Positions 35,313-44,562 are shown, numbered from the stretch's first letter. The stretch is 64,000 nt of DNA from Desulfovibrio sp. ZJ209 (GCF_011039135.1 NZ_JAAKEJ010000001.1:744001-808000); one strand, 5' to 3'. The notes: generated by a model from the sequence alone, not told the origin. Numbers and translations: made by a program.

Positions 35313-37087
35313 CCTGCCGCCGGGGTGGGAGCAGCTGCGCGCCCGATATTTCCCGGCATACCGTAAATGGCGCGCATTTCCGCCAGCAGGGTCTCCAGGC
35401 GGTGCGCCCAGGTGTGGCAGGCGAGCACCCGCCGCCGCCCCGCAGTGACGAGCCGCTGGCGCTCCCCCGGGTGCTCCAGATAGCGGCGCACCAGCTCGGG
35501 GATTTCGTCCGGCTCGCGGTAGCAGGCCATCTCCTCCGGGGTGAAAAGCTGCTCCATCTGCGGGCGCCAGTCGGTGAGTACGAAGGCCCCGGCGGCGGGC
35601 ACATCGAAGACGCGCTGGTTGACCGCGCCCTTCATCTGCTTGCTCGTGCTGTTGAAATTGATGGCCGAATGCCCGTAAAAGGCCGGGAGCTGCGTATAAT
35701 AGCTGAGCTCGCCAAGGTAGCGGGGCTGCGGCACGGCATCCCTGAACTCTATCTTCCAGCCGCCGTCGCCCACGATGAGCGGCCGGAAGGGCAAAAGACG
35801 CCGGACGCAATCATTGCGATACAGGCGCGTCGCCTGCCAGGTGATGGCGGTCTCATAGGCAAGCCGGGCCTCATTGTCCGGCAGGAGCAGGTAGCCGTCA
35901 TAGACCCGGGGGAAGCGCTGGCAGAGAAAATCCGCCACGCTGCGAAATTCGCTGTGCGCAAAGGCCCCCGAGACCTCACGGAAGGGCAGGAGCAGCTCCC
36001 GCGGGAAGTGGCCCTGCTTGAGGCGCCCTCCCACCTTGTAGAGCATGGAATTGCCCACGAAGGACACATCGGCCTTCCACGCTTCGGGCACCGCCTTGCG
36101 CGTGGGCGCGAAGCGCTCGGGGTCCGTCCCGAGGGGCAGGTAGCGCACATGCTCAAAGCCCGCGGCCTCGAGGCTCGGCACATTGTCGGCGTCCCATGTG
36201 AACAGGGTCGTCCATGGGCTCACACAGCGGGTATAGAGGTGGATGATGAGGTGCGGATTGTCCACGAACCATGAGGCGAGCGGGAGCTGGAGTTTCGCCA
36301 GCAGGTCCATGAGGACGCCTTCCACGTCCACGCCCATGTGGTTGAGCGTGAGGCAGCAGTCCGGCCTGAAGGAAAGCACGGCCTCGAGGAGCTGGCGCAC
36401 GAAGGCGTCCTGCGCCACCTCGCCCTCGCCCACCGACACAAGGTGATAGTCGATGCCGAGCTTGCGGCAGGCGCCCTCAAGCTCGCCCATGAGGAAATAT
36501 TTGCTCGTCAGCAGAAGAACGCGGGGCTTGGTGCCGCGAAAGCGCGGCTGCACGGCGCGGCTCCAGAAATCAAAGCGCGCGCTCGCATTGAGGCTGTCAC
36601 GCACCGCCCCGTAATAGGCCTTGTCGAGGCGCTGGTAAAAGGCCAGCGGCACGGGCACGAGGGGCTTGCCGCCATGGGCGAGCTGCCAGCGGGTGAGCTC
36701 GGCGAGCGCCGCCCCCGGTTCTTCCGCGTTCACCACGAGAAGGCGCTCCCGGCTGGCCTCGGGGAGGGCCGCCAGCGTGCCGGTGAGCGCTTCGAGCTCC
36801 GCCTCCTTGTCCACCACGGCGAGCGGGCCGCTCCACGCCGCAAGCAGGTGCCCGAGCGCATGCCCGAGGCCGGCGCCCAAGAGGACGGGGAGCACGGCTT
36901 CGTCGCCCTTGCCGGCCTGTTCCGCAAGGAAGCTCTCCACGGGCGCGAGCTCGCGCCGCGGGCCGCCGGGCCCGAGCATGGCGAGGCTTCGGCCCTTTTC
37001 ATGGGCGATGATGTCGGCGGGCCTTCCCGTGGCCCCGGGCGCCGCTACGGCTTCATAGCGCCGCTCCGCGCCGTCCCCAGACTTCAC
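35309..37087 (-). CDS. CgeB-like glycosyltransferase
   Basis: A 592-residue protein. The first 170 residues are an Ala/Leu-rich, Rossmann-like N-terminal part ([32 protein letters not shown]). Residues 190-400 begin with [20 protein letters not shown] and contain [14 protein letters not shown] and [17 protein letters not shown]. The C-terminal 150 residues are a GT-B-type glycosyl-transferase group 1 domain ([27 protein letters not shown], split here for length, ending EMRAIYGMP). Such CgeB/DUF3880-type enzymes decorate surface structures or flagellin. Both ends overlap neighbours by ATGA junctions, indicating coupled translation with the DUF342 and GT9 genes. Confidence 0.78.
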   Translation of the reverse strand: MKSGDGAERRYEAVAAPGATGRPADIIAHEKGRSLAMLGPGGPRRELAPVESFLAEQAGKGDEAVLPVLLGAGLGHALGHLLAAWSGPLAVVDKEAELEALTGTLAALPEASRERLLVVNAEEPGAALAELTRWQLAHGGKPLVPVPLAFYQRLDKAYYGAVRDSLNASARFDFWSRAVQPRFRGTKPRVLLLTSKYFLMGELEGACRKLGIDYHLVSVGEGEVAQDAFVRQLLEAVLSFRPDCCLTLNHMGVDVEGVLMDLLAKLQLPLASWFVDNPHLIIHLYTRCVSPWTTLFTWDADNVPSLEAAGFEHVRYLPLGTDPERFAPTRKAVPEAWKADVSFVGNSMLYKVGGRLKQGHFPRELLLPFREVSGAFAHSEFRSVADFLCQRFPRVYDGYLLLPDNEARLAYETAITWQATRLYRNDCVRRLLPFRPLIVGDGGWKIEFRDAVPQPRYLGELSYYTQLPAFYGHSAINFNSTSKQMKGAVNQRVFDVPAAGAFVLTDWRPQMEQLFTPEEMACYREPDEIPELVRRYLEHPGERQRLVTAGRRRVLACHTWAHRLETLLAEMRAIYGMPGNIGRAAAPTPAAG

Positions 37088-38217
37088 TGGGCAGCCTTTG
37101 CGGGCAGCGGCTCGACCACGATGTCATTGTAGCAGAGCCGGAAGAGCACGTTTTCATACGGGCGCTCCACCATCATGAAGGCCCTGCCGATAGAGATCTC
37201 CACCCCGGGATGGACGACGCCCGGCACGATGAGACGGCAGTTTTGCAGATTGTTCTCGTCCTGCGAAAGGTGCGCCCACAGCTCCGTGCGCCGGCGCATG
37301 ATGACCTCGCGCTGTGCGGTCAGGCGCGCGAGCTTGCGCGATGCCTCGCTCGCGTCCGGCGGAAGGTGCCCGGCAACGGCCTTCAGGTGGGTGATGGCCT
37401 GGGAGAGGGTGGCGATCATCTGGTCGATCTTTTCCAGATGGCGGATATTGAGCGGGTCATAGCCGAGATAGACCTTGGTGGGGACGCCCGCGCGGTTGCC
37501 GAGCTGCGCCCCCACATGGACGCTGCCGTAGGCGTTCACCGTACTGCCGTACAGCTGGCCGCGGACGACCATGTTGGCCCCGGCGTAGACCGTGCTGTAG
37601 AGGCAGTATTTGTCGATGAGCATGTTGCCGCGGGCGCGCGCCTCCACCTTTTCCAGGAAAGGCACGAGAAGCTTGCCGCCGGCATCGAGCAGGCAATGCT
37701 GGCCGGAGCCGCCCCTGGCGCCGCCCTCCACCATGAGGTCGCGCCGGGCGCGCACCACGCCTCCCTCCACCATGCCCATGATCCTCAGGTTGTTGGCCTG
37801 CACCGAAAAGCCGGAACGCACCGAGCCGTGCACGGCCATGTCGCCCACAAAGAAGATATTGCCCGTGTGGAAGCTCACATCCTTGCGCACATTGAGCAGG
37901 CTTTTGACCGTGATCTGGCCTTCATTATAAAAAACATAGCCCTTGGCGGCCGCGAGCAGATAGCGGGGATAGGCCGGGTCGACCCGCGTGTTGGCGCCGG
38001 CGGGAAACTCGGGCCCGGAGAGGATAAAGCGCGGGTCGGGCTTTTCGTCGAGTTCGTCGAGGGGGACGATCTCGGCGAGGATCTGCCCGGCGATGACGTT
38101 CTGCACATAGCCGAGGCTGTAGAGATCCGCGCTGTCGTCCGTGCCCACGCCGCCGCCGGGCTTGGCGCTCAGGTGGTCAAAATCGGGGTTGAAGTAATGC
38201 TTTAAGTAGTAACGCAC
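37084..38217 (-). CDS. FapA/DUF342-family beta-helix protein
   Basis: A 377-residue DUF342 protein. The central part (about 95-260) shows the repeated short beta units of this right-handed beta-helix family ([58 protein letters not shown]). A coiled-coil-like stretch (about 265-330, [20 protein letters not shown]) and a C-terminal strand region follow. FapA-like proteins affect cell shape or polar localisation of flagellar and chemotaxis factors in Vibrio and polymer assembly elsewhere; the role here is unknown. It is coupled by an ATGA overlap to the glycosyltransferases and follows the STAS gene after 61 bases. Confidence 0.78.
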   Translation of the reverse strand: MRYYLKHYFNPDFDHLSAKPGGGVGTDDSADLYSLGYVQNVIAGQILAEIVPLDELDEKPDPRFILSGPEFPAGANTRVDPAYPRYLLAAAKGYVFYNEGQITVKSLLNVRKDVSFHTGNIFFVGDMAVHGSVRSGFSVQANNLRIMGMVEGGVVRARRDLMVEGGARGGSGQHCLLDAGGKLLVPFLEKVEARARGNMLIDKYCLYSTVYAGANMVVRGQLYGSTVNAYGSVHVGAQLGNRAGVPTKVYLGYDPLNIRHLEKIDQMIATLSQAITHLKAVAGHLPPDASEASRKLARLTAQREVIMRRRTELWAHLSQDENNLQNCRLIVPGVVHPGVEISIGRAFMMVERPYENVLFRLCYNDIVVEPLPAKAAQ

Positions 38218-38278
38218 AGGTACCGTCCATACATGGGCGTGGAGTCATGCTTCGGGGCGCCCCGGGCGCAGGTGGCCA

Positions 38279-38641
38279 TCACACCGCCGGGGCGCAGGCT
38301 TCGGGAATGAAGTTCCTGAGCTCTTCCTCGCTTTCGCAGGTGGGGAAAAAGCCTTCGATCTCGGCTTTCTGCAAGAGCGCCGTCACGTGCGGGGCAGGCC
38401 CAAGCAACACCAGGCGGCGCCCGTAGCGCTGCATGGAGGTATTCAGGCTCACGAGCACCCCGAGGCCCGCCACCTCCATGCGGCCGGCCGCGCCGAGGTC
38501 GAGGACGAGCTGGCTGATGCCCGGGGTCTTGCTGTGCTCCCGCATGACCTTGTTGAAGGAGGCCACATCCTCCATGAGCACATCGCCGGTGAGGCGCACC
38601 GTGAGCGTCGTGCCGTGGTTCTGCACTTCGAGCGCGTACAT
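38279..38641 (-). CDS. STAS-domain protein lacking the phosphorylatable serine
   Basis: A 120-residue single STAS domain (anti-sigma-factor-antagonist fold): LTVRLTGDVLMEDVASFNKV, SQLVLDLGAAGR, VAGLGVLVSLNTSMQ. In SpoIIAA-type proteins the loop reads D-S-S-G and the first Ser is phosphorylated by an anti-sigma kinase. Here the same place reads E56-V57-A58-G59, so this switch is missing. It could still bind partners constitutively or sense a ligand. It lies nine bases after the nitronate-monooxygenase-like gene and upstream of the DUF342 and glycosyltransferase genes. No partner kinase or phosphatase is nearby. Confidence 0.83.
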   Translation of the reverse strand: MYALEVQNHGTTLTVRLTGDVLMEDVASFNKVMREHSKTPGISQLVLDLGAAGRMEVAGLGVLVSLNTSMQRYGRRLVLLGPAPHVTALLQKAEIEGFFPTCESEEELRNFIPEACAPAV

Positions 38642-38650
38642 CGGGCCCCC

Positions 38651-39775
38651 TCAGTCGCCTTTGGGCGCATCAGCCGGCGAGCCCCCCGCCTCGTTGTACT
38701 CGCGCTCAAGCGAATCCATGAGCTCGCGCACGGAAACGATGGAATCCACGCGGGAGACGTTCTCGCCGCAAAAGGCGAAGCCGCGCTCAAGGTTGCCGCG
38801 CATGGCGCTGATGAGGGCCTGCGCGATGCAATAGGGCGTTTTTTCCTGCTGGCAGGTGCTCACGCAGTGGAAGATGCACTTGAAGGGCTTTTTCAGGCCC
38901 TCGCGCGCCGCCTCGATAAAGCCGTTGTTCAGCGCGCGCCCCGGCATGCCCACCGGGCTGCTGATGATGGTCACATCCTCTTCGCGCGCGTCAAGATAAC
39001 TTTGCTTGAAGCGGTCGTCGGCGTCGCATTCGTGCGTCGCCACGAAGCGCGTGCCCATCTGCACGCCGGCCGCGCCGAGATCGAGAAATTTCCTGATGTC
39101 CGCGCCCGTATAGACGCCCCCGGCCGCGATGACCGGCACCGCGCGCCCGTGCGCGTCTTCCAGGGGCTTGACGGCCTCCACCACTTCCGGCACGAGCACC
39201 TCGAGCGCGTGGCCCGGGTCAGCGAGATCCTCCCGCTTGAAGCCGAGATGGCCCCCGGCCTTGGGCCCCTCCACCACGAAGGCGTCCGGCAAATAGCCGA
39301 AGCGCGAGAGCCACTTCTTGGCGATGACCGTGGCCGCGCGCCCGGACGAAACGATGGGCACGAGCTTGGTCTTGAATTCCTCTTTCTTTTCCTCGCAGAG
39401 CTCGCGCAGGTGCCGGGGCATGTCGAGCGGGAGGCCAGCGCCGGAAAAGATGACGTCCACCTTGCTCTCGATGGCCTCGCGTACCATCTGGCTGAAGGTG
39501 GTGAGCGCCACCATGATGTTGACGCCGATGATGCCGCTTGAGAGCTCGCGGGCCTTGCGTATCTCGTTGCGGAGCGCGCGCACATTGGCCTCGATGGGGT
39601 TTTTCGCCACATCCGGCTCGCGCATGCCGATCATGGCGCCGGCGATGACGCCGATGCCCCCCTGGTTGGCCACGGCGGAGGCAAGCCCGGAAAGGGAGAT
39701 GCCAACGCCCATGCCGCCCTGGACAACGGGAACTTTAGCCACGAGGTCGCCAAGCTGCAAAACAGGAAATGCCAT
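38651..39775 (-). CDS. Nitronate monooxygenase / FabK-like FMN enzyme
   Basis: A 374-residue TIM-barrel flavoenzyme of the 2-nitropropane-dioxygenase family. It begins VVQGGMGVGISLSGLASAVA and continues with GVIAGAMIG, the phosphate-binding VIAAGGVYTGADI and LGAAGVQMGTRFVAT. The C-terminus contains several cysteines (FKCIFHCVSTCQQEKTPYC) that are not part of the standard motifs. Members oxidise nitronates or reduce enoyl-ACP; the substrate is not settled by sequence. ATG 39775 is preceded by GGGAGG eight bases away. It is the first gene of the minus-strand unit that ends with two glycosyltransferases. Confidence 0.85.
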   Translation of the reverse strand: MAFPVLQLGDLVAKVPVVQGGMGVGISLSGLASAVANQGGIGVIAGAMIGMREPDVAKNPIEANVRALRNEIRKARELSSGIIGVNIMVALTTFSQMVREAIESKVDVIFSGAGLPLDMPRHLRELCEEKKEEFKTKLVPIVSSGRAATVIAKKWLSRFGYLPDAFVVEGPKAGGHLGFKREDLADPGHALEVLVPEVVEAVKPLEDAHGRAVPVIAAGGVYTGADIRKFLDLGAAGVQMGTRFVATHECDADDRFKQSYLDAREEDVTIISSPVGMPGRALNNGFIEAAREGLKKPFKCIFHCVSTCQQEKTPYCIAQALISAMRGNLERGFAFCGENVSRVDSIVSVRELMDSLEREYNEAGGSPADAPKGD

Positions 39776-39844
39776 ATACGGACCCTCCCGGAACTGCTGG
39801 CCGCCGGGGCCGATTCCGGCGTGAAACGTCAATGGGATTGCTTC

Positions 39845-39873
39845 AATATAGGGCCATGCCGCCCGGGACGCAA
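39845..39873 (-). promoter_or_regulatory. Predicted promoter of the NMO-STAS-DUF342-glycosyltransferase unit
   Basis: On the minus strand TTGCGT (39873-39868) and TATATT (39850-39845) are 17 bases apart, about 70 bases before the first start codon. It stands in the 233-base gap that is divergent with the EF-G-like gene. Confidence 0.55.
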
Positions 39874-40008
39874 GGCAATTGCGCCCCCGAACGGGCATTT
39901 CCCCGGAAAGCGCCTCTTTTCTTTTTCCCGGCATGCCTGTATGGTCATCAGGAATCAGGTAGACGGCCCCCATTTTCTGCATACCGTTATTTTTTAAGGG
40001 AGAAGACC

Positions 40009-42072
40009 ATGCCAAGCCCTTTGGAAACCCAACGCACATACGCGCTCGTCGGCACCGGCGGTTGCGGCAAGACATCCCTGGCCGAAATGCTCCTTTTCAA
40101 TGCCGGCGCCATCACGCGCATGGGGGCCATCGAGGACGGCACCACGAGCCTTGACTACGAACCCGAAGAAGTGCGCCGCCGCGGCTCCATCCAGCCCGCC
40201 GTCGCCACCTTTCTCTGGAACAAGGACCGCCATTTCTTCGTGGACGTGCCCGGCGACGGCAACTTCACGGGCGACATGGAATACCTGCTCAAGGGCGTGG
40301 ACAGCGTGCTCTTCGTGCTGGACGCCGTGGACGGCGTGCGCCCGCTGACCAAGAAATTCTGGAGCCTCGTGCGCGCCCAGAACCTGCCGGCCATCGCCGT
40401 TATCAACAAGCTCGACCGCGACCGTGCGGACTTCCACATGGCCTTCGACGGCCTCGCCGCGCTCGGCATCAAGCCCGTGGCGCTCCAGCTGCCCATCATG
40501 GAGGGCGATGTGTACGCAGGCGTTGCCGACGTGCTCTCCGGCAAGGCATGGCGCTTCGGCCCGGACGGCAAGCTCACCGAGATGGAGATGCCGGCCGCCC
40601 TTGCCGACGACATGGCGCTCTTGCGCGACGTGACGGTGGAGAACATCGCCGAGAGCGACGAAGTCCTCATGGAAAAATACCTCGAGGAAGGCAGCCTCTC
40701 GCTGGAAGACCTGCAGGCGGGCCTGCGCACGGGCGTGCGCAACGGCGAGCTCGTGCCCGTGCTCACCTGCTCGGCGCTGGAAAACAAGGGCGGCAAGGCC
40801 ATCCTCGACGCGGTGGAGGCGCTTCTCCCCTCCCCGCTCGACCGGCCGCCCTTCGTGGGCGTGGACGGCTCGGAGCGCGCGGCCGCCCCGGAAGGCCCGG
40901 TGGCCTGCTTCGTCTTCAAGACCCTGGCCGACCCCTTCGCGGGGCAGCTCTCCCTGTTGCGCGTCCTCTCCGGCACCATCGATGGCGACGCCACCCTGAA
41001 GAACATGCGCAGCGACGAGAACGAGCGCGTGGGCAACCTGCTCTATCTCGTGGGCAAGACCCAGGCGCCCTGCAAGGAGCCCGTGGGCCCGGGGGCGCTC
41101 GTGGCCGTGGCCAAGCTCAAGAACACCCGCACCGGCGACACGCTCTCCGATGAAAAGGCGCCCTTTGCGCTGGCCGTGCCGGACCTGCCGCCGCAGCTCA
41201 TCACCTATGCCCTCGCCCCCAAGGAAAAGGGCGAGGAGGACAAGGTGTATGCGGCCATGCAACGCCTGCTCGACGAAGACATCACCCTCAAGCTCGGGCG
41301 TGACGAGGAGACGGGCGACATCCTCCTCTCCGGCATGGGGCAGCTGCACATCGAGCTCTCGGTGGAAAAGGCCAAGCGCCGCTTCAAGACCGACATCGTG
41401 CTGAAAACGCCCAAGGTGCCCTACCGCGAGACCGTGCGCGGCAAGTGCCAGGTGCAGGGGCGCCACAAGAAGCAGTCGGGCGGCCGTGGCCAGTTCGGCG
41501 ACTGCTGGATCGAGATGGAGGGCCTTCCGCGCGGCTCGGGCTATGTGTTTGAAGACGCCATCGTGGGCGGCGTCATCCCGCGCCAGTATATCCCGGCCAT
41601 CGACAAGGGCATCCAGGAAGCCGCGGGCCGGGGCTTTTTGGCCGGCTGCCAGGTGGTGGACTTCCGCGTCAAGGTCTATGACGGCAGCTACCACACGGTA
41701 GACTCGTCCGAAATGGCCTTCAAGGTGGCGGGCTCCCTGGCCTTCAAGAAAGCCATGGAAACGCTCAAGCCCGTGCTGCTCGAGCCCATCGTGCTGCTCA
41801 CCGTGTCCATCCCCGACGAAAGCATGGGCGATGTCATCGGCGACCTCTCCTCGAGGCGCGGCAAGGTGCTGGGCTCGGACTCGCAGGGCGGCCTCACGGA
41901 GATCAAGGCCCATGTGCCCATGAGCGAAGTGCTCCGCTATGCGCCCGACCTGCGCTCCATGACCGGCGGCCAGGGCTTCTTCACCATGGAATTTGACCAC
42001 TATGAGGAAGCGCCGCAGCCCGTGGCCGAAAAGGTCATCGCCGAGCATGAGGCCGCCCGCGCCGCGGAATAG
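40009..42072 (+). CDS. Elongation factor G-like GTPase (EF-G paralogue)
   Basis: A 687-residue five-domain EF-G relative. The nucleotide motifs are altered: G1 is GTGGCGKTSL, and G3 reads DVPGDGNF where EF-G has D-T-P-G-H. Asp83 thus stands at the catalytic His. G4 is NKLDRDRADF. The later domains are well kept (GMGQLHIELSVEKAKRRF, a domain IV with SGGRGQFGDCWIEME, and SRRGKVLGSDSQGGLTEIKA in domain V). The GTP-domain insert of canonical EF-G is short. It is probably not the main translocase; such paralogues may act in stress or ribosome recycling, but this is untested. AAGGGAGAAG lies four bases before ATG 40009. Monocistronic with its own terminator. Confidence 0.88.
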   Translation: MPSPLETQRTYALVGTGGCGKTSLAEMLLFNAGAITRMGAIEDGTTSLDYEPEEVRRRGSIQPAVATFLWNKDRHFFVDVPGDGNFTGDMEYLLKGVDSVLFVLDAVDGVRPLTKKFWSLVRAQNLPAIAVINKLDRDRADFHMAFDGLAALGIKPVALQLPIMEGDVYAGVADVLSGKAWRFGPDGKLTEMEMPAALADDMALLRDVTVENIAESDEVLMEKYLEEGSLSLEDLQAGLRTGVRNGELVPVLTCSALENKGGKAILDAVEALLPSPLDRPPFVGVDGSERAAAPEGPVACFVFKTLADPFAGQLSLLRVLSGTIDGDATLKNMRSDENERVGNLLYLVGKTQAPCKEPVGPGALVAVAKLKNTRTGDTLSDEKAPFALAVPDLPPQLITYALAPKEKGEEDKVYAAMQRLLDEDITLKLGRDEETGDILLSGMGQLHIELSVEKAKRRFKTDIVLKTPKVPYRETVRGKCQVQGRHKKQSGGRGQFGDCWIEMEGLPRGSGYVFEDAIVGGVIPRQYIPAIDKGIQEAAGRGFLAGCQVVDFRVKVYDGSYHTVDSSEMAFKVAGSLAFKKAMETLKPVLLEPIVLLTVSIPDESMGDVIGDLSSRRGKVLGSDSQGGLTEIKAHVPMSEVLRYAPDLRSMTGGQGFFTMEFDHYEEAPQPVAEKVIAEHEAARAAE

Positions 42073-42093
42073 GCGCAAACCCGGCAAAGATAC

Positions 42094-42122
42094 AAAAAGG
42101 ACGCCTGCGGGCGTCCTTTTTT
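42094..42122 (+). terminator. Rho-independent terminator of the EF-G-like gene
   Basis: AAAAAGGACGCC (42094-42105), loop TGCG, GGCGTCC followed by six T. A textbook hairpin 22 bases after the stop codon. Confidence 0.9.
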
Positions 42123-42127
42123 GTGCT

Positions 42128-42147
42128 CAGGGGAGTGCACTCCCCTG
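42128..42147. repeat. 20-base perfect palindrome at the edge of the low-GC segment
   Basis: CAGGGGAGTG followed by its exact complement CACTCCCCTG. It starts six bases after the EF-G terminator and 23 bases before the 3' end of the low-GC gene. No T-tract is next to it. It could be a protein-binding site, a hairpin ending the minus-strand gene, or an insertion scar. Confidence 0.6.
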
Positions 42148-42169
42148 CCGCGAAAATCGGGGAAAGCCT

Positions 42170-43003
42170 CTACGGGAGGTCTTCCTGAAAGCTCCAATGG
42201 CAACCGCTTTCCCCCCTCTTGCTAATTGCTTGCAGGCACAAAGTCCGCATTTCAGGAAAACCACTGGTGTTCCAGACCTCATTCTTCTGGCGATTTGTAC
42301 AGTTTGCCAGGTAATTCCGTGATAAATGCGGGATACCGATCAGAAGTTTATCATCATCAAAAGAAGAAACATACACACATATTTCTTTCCCGCAGTGTCT
42401 AACCCCCGTCTGGAGAGGGGTTTCATCGGACATGCCCGACAATTTTTTCTTAAAAAATCGATAGCCGGCAAGCCCGTTAATAATGATGATGGATGGCTTG
42501 ACAATAGCGTTGACTATATACTCCTGTACACTCCATGCTGTACAATCCTCAACCTTGGCACGAAGCTCATCAACTGATTTCGAACGGACAAAACAGATAT
42601 TTGAACTACATATATTTTCAACGAATTTCTTGGTATCAATATTGTTATAATGAGGTAAAATATCTTTGAGCGAACCTAAAAAACTCTGAATATTGGTCTG
42701 CAAATTTGTATATCTCTCCCTATTGCTGTACCATTTTTCATAAAACTCATTTCTTCCGCTTCGGGGAAGTATGTTTTCAACTATACTTTGAGAGTTATCC
42801 CTGTGATCGGGTATTCCACCCGGATTGAGGCCCATAAAATAGAAAATTCCCGGCTTCAATGTATCACTGGTGCTGTAGAATATTGAACCGGAAACTGTAC
42901 CGTATGTCTGGCCATTATAGGGCTGGCCATTAATGGATTTTTGTTTCAGGAGCCTCCTCTTGATACCCTCAATATAGGTCTCAAGCGTTTCTTGATTTTC
43001 CAT
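42170..43003 (-). CDS. Low-GC gene with uracil-DNA-glycosylase-like motifs
   Basis: A 277-residue protein whose gene is only about 35-45% GC by eye, in a window above 60%, with many AAA, AAT and ATA codons: a sign of recent transfer. No family is recognised with certainty. The layout recalls the UDG superfamily: FYFMGLNPGGIPD (58-62 GLNPG, like motif 1), SIIIINGLAGYRFFKKKL in the middle, and LLIGIPHLSRN (224-228, like the C-terminal P-H-x-S motif). A charged first 40 residues and a Cys-containing 3' end are outside these motifs. If it is a UDG-like enzyme it may excise modified bases or recognise foreign DNA. It stands alone, 123 bases downstream of dnaA on the same strand, with its own promoter-like sequence. 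Confidence 0.6.
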   Translation of the reverse strand: MENQETLETYIEGIKRRLLKQKSINGQPYNGQTYGTVSGSIFYSTSDTLKPGIFYFMGLNPGGIPDHRDNSQSIVENILPRSGRNEFYEKWYSNRERYTNLQTNIQSFLGSLKDILPHYNNIDTKKFVENICSSNICFVRSKSVDELRAKVEDCTAWSVQEYIVNAIVKPSIIIINGLAGYRFFKKKLSGMSDETPLQTGVRHCGKEICVYVSSFDDDKLLIGIPHLSRNYLANCTNRQKNEVWNTSGFPEMRTLCLQAISKRGESGCHWSFQEDLP

Positions 43004-43040
43004 GAGTTATACTTTCACATATATTTTGGACGGTATGCAT

Positions 43041-43070
43041 ATTTTATGATACGAAATATCCGCCGCGCAA
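43041..43070 (-). promoter_or_regulatory. Predicted promoter of the low-GC gene
   Basis: On the minus strand TTGCGC (43070-43065) and TAAAAT (43046-43041) are 18 bases apart, 38 bases before ATG 43003. No terminator was seen between dnaA and this point, so read-through from dnaA is also possible. Confidence 0.45.
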
Positions 43071-43125
43071 ACGGTTCTCCAGCCTTGCTGCTTTTCGCCT
43101 GGTCCAAAGGCAAAACTACCGAACC

Positions 43126-44562
43126 TTACATCCCGTCGGGAACGCCGCAGCCGGCGCTGCGCTCGATGAGGCTCACCGCGCGGGCAATCTGGCGCCCGAG
43201 GCGGGACTCCTTGGCGAGCTCGCGTTCCACGGCGGTGATGCTGCGAAGCACCGTGGAGTGGCGCCGGTTGAAGGCGCTGCCGATGTCTTCCAGCGAGAGC
43301 TCGGTATGCTTGCGCGCGAGGTAGAACACGGTATTGCGGCCCTGCACGCATTCCTGCCGGCGCGAGCGGGAGCGCAGCTGCGCCTCGCTGAGGCCGTAGC
43401 TTTCGCAGACCAGGCGGATGATGGCCTCCATGTCGAGGCCCTGCGCCTCGCCCGCGTACTGGCCCACCACTTCCATGGCGAGGTCCACATTGAGGCCGCA
43501 GTTGAGCAGGCGAGCCTTGAAGATGAGGCTGTTCAGGCAGGATTCGAGCTGGCGCACATCGCCGTGCAGGCGCGAGGCCAGAAGGTCGCGCACCTCGTCG
43601 GGCAGGAGCACCTGGAAGCTCTTGGCCTTGTGCGTGAGGATGCGGCTGCGCATTTCCCTGTCCGGGCGCCCGATGCACGTGAGGATGCCGGAACAGAAAT
43701 GCGAGACGAGCTGCGGATCCATGTCGCGAAGTTCGCGCGGCGCGAAGGATGAGGTCAGGATGACACGGGCGCCGCGGTCCTGCAGGCCCTTGATGACAGC
43801 GAGCGCCAGTTCCTGCATGGCCTTCTTGCGCTGGAGAAAATGCACATCCTCGAGGAGCAGCACATCAAGGTCGCGCAGGCGGCTCTTGAAGCCCTCCACG
43901 TCCCTGCACTTGAGCGCCTGCACAAAGCGCGAGGCGAATTCCTCCGCCGTCAGGTAGGCGATGCGCGGGCTTGGGCCGTCACCGCTGATGGCCTGCCCCG
44001 CGGACTGGGTGAGATGGGTCTTGCCGAGCCCCGAAGCCCCGGTGACGAAGAGCGTGCGCACCTGGCCGCCTCTTTGGCAAATATCCCGCGCGGCGGCGAC
44101 GGCCATGCTGTTGCTCGGGCCGATGATGAAATCCTCGAAACTGTGCCGCCAGCGGGCAAGGGGGCGCTGGGCCGCGTCCACGAGCCTGGGCGCGGCTTCG
44201 GGGAGCGGCAGCTGCGCGGCCGCATCGGCCCGGGCGCTCCGGCCGAGAGCGGGCAAGACACCGGCAACGAGCTCGGCGGCGCCGGCCGGTGCGGCGGCTC
44301 CCGGGGCCTCTCCGCCATCCTGCGCCGTAACGAGCCGCACGCGCACGGCATCCGCGGCCACGCCGAGCACGGGCGCCGCGGCCTCGCGGAGCGTCTTTAA
44401 AAGATGGCGCTCCAGCCATTCGGCCATGAAGGCGCTGGGCACGGCCAGGCGCAGTTCCGTGCCGTCAATGACGGCGCGCAACGGTGCAATCCAGACCCTG
44501 AAAACGCCGGAATCCAGCATTTTCTTGAGATTTGCAGAAATATCCGCCCATGTGCCTTGCAT
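43126..44562 (-). CDS. dnaA: Chromosomal replication initiator protein DnaA
   Basis: A 478-residue AAA+ initiator. Domain I (1-75, TWADISANLKKMLDSGVFRVW) is followed by an Ala/Pro linker (80-140). Domain III has Walker A GASGLGKTHL (about 175-184), Walker B DVLLLEDVHFL and sensor I VILTSSFAPRE. Domain IV carries the DnaA signature RRHSTVLRSITAVERELA. ATG 44562 starts domain I; a longer frame adds 12 residues. No strong ribosome site precedes it. dnaN, recF or gyrB do not follow as they often do; instead a low-GC foreign-looking gene comes next. Two DnaA-box-like sites lie about 200 bases upstream. Some Desulfovibrio carry two dnaA-like genes, so this could be the second copy. Confidence 0.9.
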   Translation of the reverse strand: MQGTWADISANLKKMLDSGVFRVWIAPLRAVIDGTELRLAVPSAFMAEWLERHLLKTLREAAAPVLGVAADAVRVRLVTAQDGGEAPGAAAPAGAAELVAGVLPALGRSARADAAAQLPLPEAAPRLVDAAQRPLARWRHSFEDFIIGPSNSMAVAAARDICQRGGQVRTLFVTGASGLGKTHLTQSAGQAISGDGPSPRIAYLTAEEFASRFVQALKCRDVEGFKSRLRDLDVLLLEDVHFLQRKKAMQELALAVIKGLQDRGARVILTSSFAPRELRDMDPQLVSHFCSGILTCIGRPDREMRSRILTHKAKSFQVLLPDEVRDLLASRLHGDVRQLESCLNSLIFKARLLNCGLNVDLAMEVVGQYAGEAQGLDMEAIIRLVCESYGLSEAQLRSRSRRQECVQGRNTVFYLARKHTELSLEDIGSAFNRRHSTVLRSITAVERELAKESRLGRQIARAVSLIERSAGCGVPDGM

